Source: Branchiostoma floridae
Lineage: Eukaryota > Chordata > Leptocardii > Amphioxiformes > Branchiostomatidae
Reading direction: 5' to 3'
DNA length: 64,000 nucleotides
Assembly: GCF_000003815.2 (NCBI RefSeq)
Contig: NC_049979.1
Span: forward strand, 3,125,353-3,189,352
Shown here: positions 57,986 through 64,000 of the stretch, piece after piece
Numbering within the stretch: position 1 is the first letter of the stretch
Layout: every line of letters begins with the position of its first letter
Notes under the pieces: generated by a model
Databases searched by the model: none
Told to the model about the DNA's origin: nothing
What the model saw: the letters and a program-made list of their open reading frames with translations, nothing else
Made by a program: the position numbers and the translations under genes

Positions 57986-59084
57986 TATACTAGTAATCAG
58001 CTTTTCGTATGTTTTGCACCGGTTGTGTTTACATTTATTTATATAGTAGTCACTGTCCCTGGAGGGGTAAATATGTATTGCCCGCTGTGACAATTTATTG
58101 TAAAACTGTTATGTAGGATCAATTAAAATACGAGGCATACATATACTACAATACATCCTTAATTGTGACAGCTAAAAACAATTTGTCAGCTGTGCCATCT
58201 TTAGCAGTGATGGCATTGTACTGAATCTTGTGATGAGAGTAGTTGTTATAGTAAGTGTTTTTTTAGTTTAATTAAGGTTACGTGTGACTCCGCGAGTAAC
58301 AGGTCTGCAGTTCTGACTTCTGTGTGCTATGAAGCCACAGTACATAGTAGCTAAGTCAGCCACCGGAATTCCGGACGTCTTGTGTCTTTGGAGCATAAAA
58401 ATGCGTTTTAAAGCTTTAGCTTTTTTGGGGGGTTAATCACAGACCTGTTTGTCTCACGTAAGGTTGGACTGCAACCACATTACGAGCACTTTGGCAACAT
58501 CCACGGTCATATGGAAGAAGCTCTTGTTTGGTGCAAATATTTATTTTTAAACTTCGTCCACTTGTCCCCCTGCTTACCTTGTAGGTTCATGCGCACATTT
58601 CTGACATTCTTAGTACAGTGGAGACATTGAACTCACCCCTCATCCTTTTGCTGCTACCTGGCGTTGTTTCTTGTGACGTTAACCAATGCCTCTTGACAGA
58701 AAGTATCGGCGCCGCAACACTACTATGTCGTTTTTCTTCCAGCATTGTTAACGCGTCAATGGTCTCTTTCTCGCCCTTCTTACTGGGTTCAGCTACAGCT
58801 GGGTTCCGAGAAAAATCATTTCATCAGCCAAGTCTAAACAGCATCATATGTAAAATTGATAGGTGCAATTCAGTTCTGTGCAATTTAAATGAGAACATCC
58901 TAAATGAGGTCTTGTCACTACATTACTCTTGACTCGATTACATTGAATATGCGTTGGAGTTTTAATTACAAATCTGCTTTAGTCTATGTCACATCCGTTT
59001 TGGTTTGGATTTGAAGGATATTTCAAACCCATTTTGATCAAATGTAGATGTGCTCTTATATCAATATTGCTATTTTATGTTTAT
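57986..59084. other. Unassigned spacer
   Basis: Between the tails of two convergent LINEs. Longest open frame is 104 codons (58618-58932, plus) with no motif I recognise. Nothing else seen. Confidence 0.6.
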
Positions 59085-59157
59085 TTGTTTGATTCAGGCC
59101 CATGGCCCATAAAAACAGTCACAGAACAGAGGTTAAAAAGACTACGCTTACAACTGA

Positions 59158-61190
59158 TTAACTATTATTTACATAGTGTCGCCAGAATGTGCTAAAGCGA
59201 AAGCCGTCCGAGTGGACAAGCACTCGGATGATGTCATTGTCAGACGACAGCAATCGCATAGCAAATGCATGGGTGACCTTACGGCGCCTTGCGTCAAACA
59301 TGTCGGTCCGATTACTAACAAACAAGCAACTAGTGCTTGTGTGCCTGCCGACCGAAAATAGGAGTTTAAATGCGCTGTGGTAAGCCACACGCAGTTTCGA
59401 GATTGCACTCACGCTGTAGTTGCTCCAGATTTCAGCACAATGCATTGGGGAGCAATATGCTGAGAACAACTCACTTTTTACCGCCGCTGAGCAGTTACGA
59501 AACCGTCCGAGGAGTGAATTTGCCCGAGAATAAAAACCTCTGACGTGGGCTCGAATTGCTGTGTCATCCGAAAGGTCAGAGGTAATTATGTATCCAAGAT
59601 AAGTGGCAGAGGAGACATACTTTAAGGCGGTACCGTACAGCATCAGCGGCGGCAGTGACATACTCATGCCGAAGCGGCGACACGGGAAGTACATACATAG
59701 TGTTTTCGTTTCATTAAACAACATGTCAATATCCGCTCCAGAGAGCTCACAAATACCAATCAATTTCTGCAACGCTTTAACAGACGGACAGACGAGGCAA
59801 ATGTCATCCGCGTACATCAAGTGGTTGACTAAGGTGTCCCCAACATAGCAACCGACTCCAGACCTCAGTAGCTCGGTACTCAAATCGGATACATACACAT
59901 TGAACAAGATGGGTGACAATATGCTGCCTTGAGGCAATCCATTCATAGCAGTAAACGTATCCGAAAGGGTGTGGCCCCAACGGACACAGAATGACAACGT
60001 GCTATACCACACGACCAGGAATCTAACTAGGTACATCGGAACCCCTCGATCCATAAGTTTTTTAAACAATGTCCAGTGGTTTACACGGTCAAACGCTTTG
60101 GATGCGTCCAGAAAACATGCGAATACAGGAGAGCCCCTTTGTCGATAATACTGAATAATTTCTTTGAGGGCAAATATGCATAGATCGGTTCCATGTTTTT
60201 TCTTAAACCCGAACTGGTTGCTCGGGGAGCATAGGAAATCGTCAAGGTATGTCAATAATACAGATTCGATGACTTTTAACAAGGGGCTGGCAATTGCAAT
60301 CGGACGATAACTGTCCTTGTTCGAAGCATTACAGCTGGGCTTCTTCAATATAGGGACGAGTACAACGTTCAGAATGCTAGGTGGCACATAGGCGTGTCTA
60401 AGCATAGAGGAAATTAAAATTGAAAGCAAAACGGGAAGTTGGGGCCCGGCGTTCTTAAGATGCTCAGCTGAAATGCCTTGCACGTCACTAGCCTTCCCAT
60501 TGGATAAGTCATTGATAGCCTCACATACCTCTCCTACTGTTACCGTGGTTACATCGCTAACATCAGATTCCATTGCATGCATAACAGATGGCTTGTGATT
60601 AGCGGAATTAACCGAATTAAACAAGGAACTGTAGTAGTTTCTCCACATATTGGCAATTTCTGTAGCCCCCGTGTAACCATCAACCGTGCTGGGAAGATTT
60701 GGCTTGGAGCGGTTTTGCGAACGCAGAGCATTCCAAAAACTCTTGCAACCCCCCTGATGAAGATGCATGGCAAGCGCGTCCGCTCTAGACTGGGCCTCAG
60801 AGCGGCGACACTGCCTCAGTAACTTGTTTTACGCATGATATTCCAGACCGCTCCATGCCTAGGACGGCCCAACTGCCGCCAGAGAAGGAAAGCATCTCGG
60901 GCGGCTTGATGGGCCTCCTTGACAACGGCGTTCCAGCCGGGTACAGAGTAAGGGGAGGATCGTTTCTTATTAGGGAGAGAAGCGGAGGCGGCTGCATGAA
61001 GAGTGTTTATTATCTGGTTGGAAAGGTGAAGGATGGCATTCTTATGAGTATCATTATCACAGTTAGGGTTGTTACAGTAGAGAACGTCATCGGGGATGAA
61101 GATATTAGATACGAGTGTATCAGAGTAGGTTTGGTAGCGAAGCAGATCGGCTGGAGTTGCGCGTTCCCAATTAACATACTTAACATTCAT
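59158..61190 (-). pseudogene. LINE linker and reverse transcriptase (one frameshift)
   Basis: Linker from MNVKYVNWERATPADLLRY (61190) is open to the shift at about 60833; then SEAQSRADALAMHLHQGG leads into the RT: SYRPIAIASPLLKVIESVLL, NQFGFKKKHGTDLC, FLDASKAFDRVNHWTLF, GLPQGSILSPILFNVYVSDL and catalytic LMYADDICLV, then YLGYIITSDLSDD. The last 536 codons (60768-59158) have no stop. It ends FSTFWRHYVNNS. No clade assigned. Confidence 0.87.
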
Positions 61191-61223
61191 AGGTGGGTTC
61201 TCAGCTGTGTTTACAAATAATGG

Positions 61224-61815
61224 CTACCAGTGGAACGATACTTGCAGTGGAAAATGATCGGACGACAGGAAGCCATGATCAACCTTCATGTCTATGATGT
61301 TGTTATGCATGGTTTCGGAACAGACGCAGTGGTCCAACCAAGATGTTGTCCCATGAGCGTCACTCAAGTACGTAAATGTGTCATTGGGAAGCAACTCAAC
61401 GTCGCTGACATGAAGGTTGTTGTCCTGACAAAATTCATACAGCATAGGGGCAAACCGCCCGTCAGGACGGGTGTTAAAGTCACCCATAATACAGATGTTA
61501 GAGATACCTAGATCATTCGAGAGTGACTCAATCTTACCAAGATTCTCCATAAACAATTCAACATGATTGCCACAGCCAGTTGGCATATAAACACATACAA
61601 GGAGCATTTGTCTATCTCCAGACTTAACACTTGCGGCTAAAATTCGATCCTCATCGCAACTCTCGATACTGACCTCTAGACCAATGTTCTGCCTCCAAAG
61701 GACAGCTACACCGCCATATGGGCGACCTTGAAGAATACCCTCCTCTGTGTTAACGGGGGAGGTACCGAAAGCTAAGAAATCATCGTCGAGTTCTGATAAA
61801 AGGTGCAGGTCCTGT
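61224..61815 (-). pseudogene. LINE EEP endonuclease domain (truncated)
   Basis: Frame reads LSELDDDFLAFGTSP, GRPYGGVAVLWRQNIGLEVS, LLVCVYMPTGCGNHVE, GDFNTRPDGRFAPML, SWLDHCVCSETMH and LSSDHFPLQVSF, the apurinic endonuclease-like core including GDFN and SDH. The first part of the domain is lost. Ends at an in-frame TAG. Confidence 0.85.
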
Positions 61816-62197
61816 TATGATGGAAGATATCCAATGATGCATTTACAATATAATGGTGTTTAAAAAAAATCAGATTACAGGTGTTTGGACTTTTAAACCT
61901 GTAATGCTATAATTGTATGTAATTGGTTATCGGTTGTCATTACTGCTGGCCATACCGTTGAATTTTATGTTGTCTTCAAATAAACAATACCAGAAACTAA
62001 TTTCGGGTAAATTCTAAACTGGACAGTGGGGTTCAAAGGAGAGGAGGGTAAAAGGAAAGTGAAAGGGACGATTTATTTTCCTGTTTCAGTCGCTGTCTAT
62101 AGCACTGAATATAAAGTGCAAATTTGTGATGGGAACGGCGTGAATCGATTGGAAAGTATAACCACCTGGTTGCAGTAGGAAAATATAACAAACTTAC

Positions 62198-62657
62198 CCA
62201 TAGTCCCGGGTTCTGGAAATGTTTCTTCGCTTACATACGTCAGAAACTGCTCTTCACCGTCAAAAGGGTCACATTCACATTGCCTTCTGCGCTCTTCCAA
62301 ACATTTCCTAATAGTGATAAGGAACACAGATTTCTTTACTCTGTCTTTTGAGAAGAACCCCGCAAAGAATGCAACTTCATCCTCCTGGAGAGGTCCTTTG
62401 CTCTGCTCTTTCTCTTCACTGCTGGAATTGCTGGAAGACTCGTAATCCTTCGGAAATACGATTCCACTTTCATTGGCAAAAGAATGCGATTGACCACGCT
62501 GTATCATTTTCAGAGCCGCCATCCATTGCTGTGACCTTATGGACCTCAAGTAGAACTGTAGACACGTAGGCATGTCTTCAGGAAACCCGGACATATCAAG
62601 CCGCCCCGGGTTGACCCACGTACAGGTAAACTGCTGTTCCCAGGAAGGTGTAGCCAT
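62198..62657 (-). CDS. First coding exon of an unrecognised gene
   Basis: 153 codons from ATG 62657 ending ACT ATG G|GTAAGT (phase 1). Protein starts MATPSWEQQFTCTWVNPGRL, continues DMSGFPEDMPTCLQFYLRSI, has a helix-like SQQWMAALKMIQRG, an acidic serine-rich stretch around residues 72-92, then a conserved-looking block DEVAFFAGFFSKDRVKKSVF and a basic segment RKCLEERRRQCECDPFDGE. No signal peptide or membrane span. I do not recognise the family. A decayed copy at 53174 conserves the MATPSWEQQFTC start and VAFF-GFFS block, which supports a real coding ancestor. Downstream exons should lie at lower coordinates, beyond the LINEs. Confidence 0.7.
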
Positions 62658-62747
62658 GTTGTTAACAGCAGACTAGTGCTGCCTCTGTCCCACTAGAGAA
62701 ACAGTCGGTATTGGTTGCTACTCGATGTTTTGACACATAACATACCG

Positions 62748-62786
62748 GACGTCACATGACGAGACCTGACGTCACATGACGAGACC
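62748..62786. promoter_or_regulatory. Tandem CRE/M-box-like sites upstream of the 62657 start
   Basis: GACGTCACATGACGAGACC occurs twice in tandem (62748-62766, 62768-62786). The second copy holds a full TGACGTCA cAMP-response palindrome overlapping TCACATGA, an M-box/E-box type site; the first has only the ACGTCA half. About 90-130 bases upstream of the start codon. Regulatory role is inferred. Confidence 0.5.
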
Positions 62787-63049
62787 ACTGCACACAATTG
62801 GTGCACGCCTTCGATGTTGCTTATACCCCCCTCACATTAGGCGAAAATCGATCGGACGACGAGTCTGCTAGCTCTAAATTACGAGGAGACATGACCCTGA
62901 CGGTTGCGGTCGCATTTGTCTCGTCACGAAAATGCAAATGAGCAAACGCCCGATTTCACGACCACGAAATTGGAATATGACCTGACGTTGCGACATTGCA
63001 CGTGAGTTGCCCAATCCCGGCACGCGAGGAAGCCCAGGACAGCGATCGT

Positions 63050-63525
63050 GCCCCACGACGTATGTCTATGATTCTCAAACTGACAACATACAATTGACGA
63101 ATCGCTGGGAAAAATGATGCCCCACGACGTATATTTAACGTTATGTCTATGATTCTCAAACTGACAACATACAATAATTGACGAATCGCTGGGAAAAATG
63201 ATGCCCCACGACGTATGTCTATGATTCTGAAACTGACAACATACAATTGACGAATTGCTGGGAAAAATGATGCCCCACGACGTATGTCTATGATTCTCAA
63301 ACTGACAACATACAATTGACGAATCGCTGGGGAACATGTTGCCCCACGACGTATGTCTATGATTCTCAAACTGACAACATACAATTGACGAATCGCTGGG
63401 AAAAATGATGCCCCACGATGTATGTCTATGATTCTCAAACTGACAACATACAATCGACGAATTGGTGAAAAAAATGATGCCCCACGACGTATGTCTATGA
63501 TTCTCAAACTGACAACATACATCAG
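63050..63525. repeat. 69-bp minisatellite, seven units
   Basis: Unit begins GCCCCACGACGTATGTCTAT and contains CTGACAACATACAATTGACG. Units start at about 63050, 63119, 63203, 63272, 63341, 63410 and 63479 (last partial). Unit 2 is longer by 12 + 3 bases. Because 69, 12 and 3 are multiples of three, two minus-strand frames stay open for over 200 codons (23-residue repeat with VCCQFENHRHTSWGIIF). Confidence 0.93.
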
Positions 63526-63627
63526 TTCTGTCATATCTGAATTCACCTCTGACAGAGCTACCGCCCTGATGTGAATATGTGACATATGACAATGCGAAGA
63601 ACTTCTGTCATCTGCCCTACTATGATG

Positions 63628-63740
63628 ACCTGCAATATTACACCAAGTCAGGATTTTAATCTAACATCTGACATTGGTCCTTACACCAAGTCAGGTTTTT
63701 GATCTAACATCTGACATTGGTCCTTGCGCCATGTCAGATA
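63628..63740. repeat. Short tandem repeat of a ~43-bp unit
   Basis: Units CACCAAGTCAGG..TCTAACATCTGACATTGGTC, two and a half copies, with a diverged GCCATGTCAGATA start to the third. TCTGACA/TGTCAGA words continue to the gap and beyond it. Confidence 0.8.
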
Positions 63741-63859
63741 TTTAAATCAGATTTTAAATTGAAAAAATCTGACTGTTTGAAGACCCCCGCTTGATGTTTG
63801 ATTCAAAAATCTGACAGTGCTACACAAAGTGTCACATGTTAGACTAGAAATCTTACATT

Positions 63860-63959
63860 NNNNNNNNNNNNNNNNNNNNNNNNNNNNNNNNNNNNNNNNN
63901 NNNNNNNNNNNNNNNNNNNNNNNNNNNNNNNNNNNNNNNNNNNNNNNNNNNNNNNNNNN
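63860..63959. other. Assembly gap (100 N)
   Basis: Exactly 100 N within TCTGACA-rich repeats near the right edge. Confidence 0.97.
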
Positions 63960-64000
63960 AGACAGGAAATCTGACAATAATATGAAAAATGTCAGGTGTT

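Larger units (their letters stand above)
59085..61815 (-). mobile_element. 5'-truncated LINE with endonuclease and RT, GGGCCATGGGCCTG tail
   Basis: Runs from inside the endonuclease domain (near 61815) to a tail TTTTATGGGCCATGGGCCTG followed by AATCAAACAAATAAA. Damage is light: one in-frame TAG (about 61224) between endonuclease and linker, and one single-base shift near 60833. Truncated tails of the same or a close family occur at 20240-20480 and 50015-50070 (plus strand). Confidence 0.87.

Noticed and set aside
63050-63525. CRISPR-like array
   Set aside because: Units are contiguous 69-bp tandem repeats without unique spacers, in a eukaryotic genome.

Overview
The window is invertebrate chordate genomic DNA, most likely an amphioxus (Branchiostoma). 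The evidence is two conserved animal genes with short exons and GT-AG introns, very dense transposon content (PHD/endonuclease/RT LINEs, tRNA-derived SINEs, hAT-, Tc1- and foldback-type elements), and tandem duplications spanning exon/intron boundaries. From memory, minisatellites of that boundary-spanning kind have been described in amphioxus. Four N runs (15670-16505, 53505-53604, 55987-56086, 63860-63959) are assembly gaps.

Region 1 (1-24497, minus strand) is AP5M1, the mu subunit of the AP-5 adaptor complex. Twelve coding exons are visible from ATG 24497 to 393. The last exon(s) lie left of the window. A stretch of about 35 residues between exons 2 and 3 is missing and may sit in the 836-base gap. 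Its introns hold hAT MITEs, SINE and LINE tails, a telomere-like array and an odd repeated 18-mer.

Region 2 (24498-25149) is a 652-base divergent interval between the AP5M1 and SELENON start codons, with CCAAT and GC boxes.

Region 3 (25150 to about 47400, plus strand) is a complete SELENON (selenoprotein N) gene. It has eleven exons and 559 codons, an in-frame UGA (Sec) at 42195-42197 in an SCUG motif, a 16-pair stem 6 nt after the UGA in the spliced message (Sec redefinition element), and a good type II SECIS at 45588-45657, about 1 kb past the UAA stop. Intron 1 carries a near-intact LINE nested in a DNA transposon. The 3' UTR has an inverted pair of MITEs between stop and SECIS.

Region 4 (about 47400-61830) is a transposon cluster: three more LINEs (50.1-53.0 kb minus; 54.4-58.0 kb plus; 59.1-61.8 kb minus). 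The middle one is split by a foldback element at 54500-56337 with an 8-bp target duplication and terminal arms made of a 10-bp minisatellite.

Region 5 (62198-64000) holds the first coding exon of an unrecognised gene (minus strand, 153 codons). A decayed copy lies at 53174-53470. Duplicated CRE/M-box-like sites lie upstream, followed by a 69-bp minisatellite whose length changes are all multiples of three.

The most distinctive signals are the recurrent splice-boundary tandem duplications in both genes (six exons), the minisatellite-armed foldback element, and the recoding architecture of SELENON.
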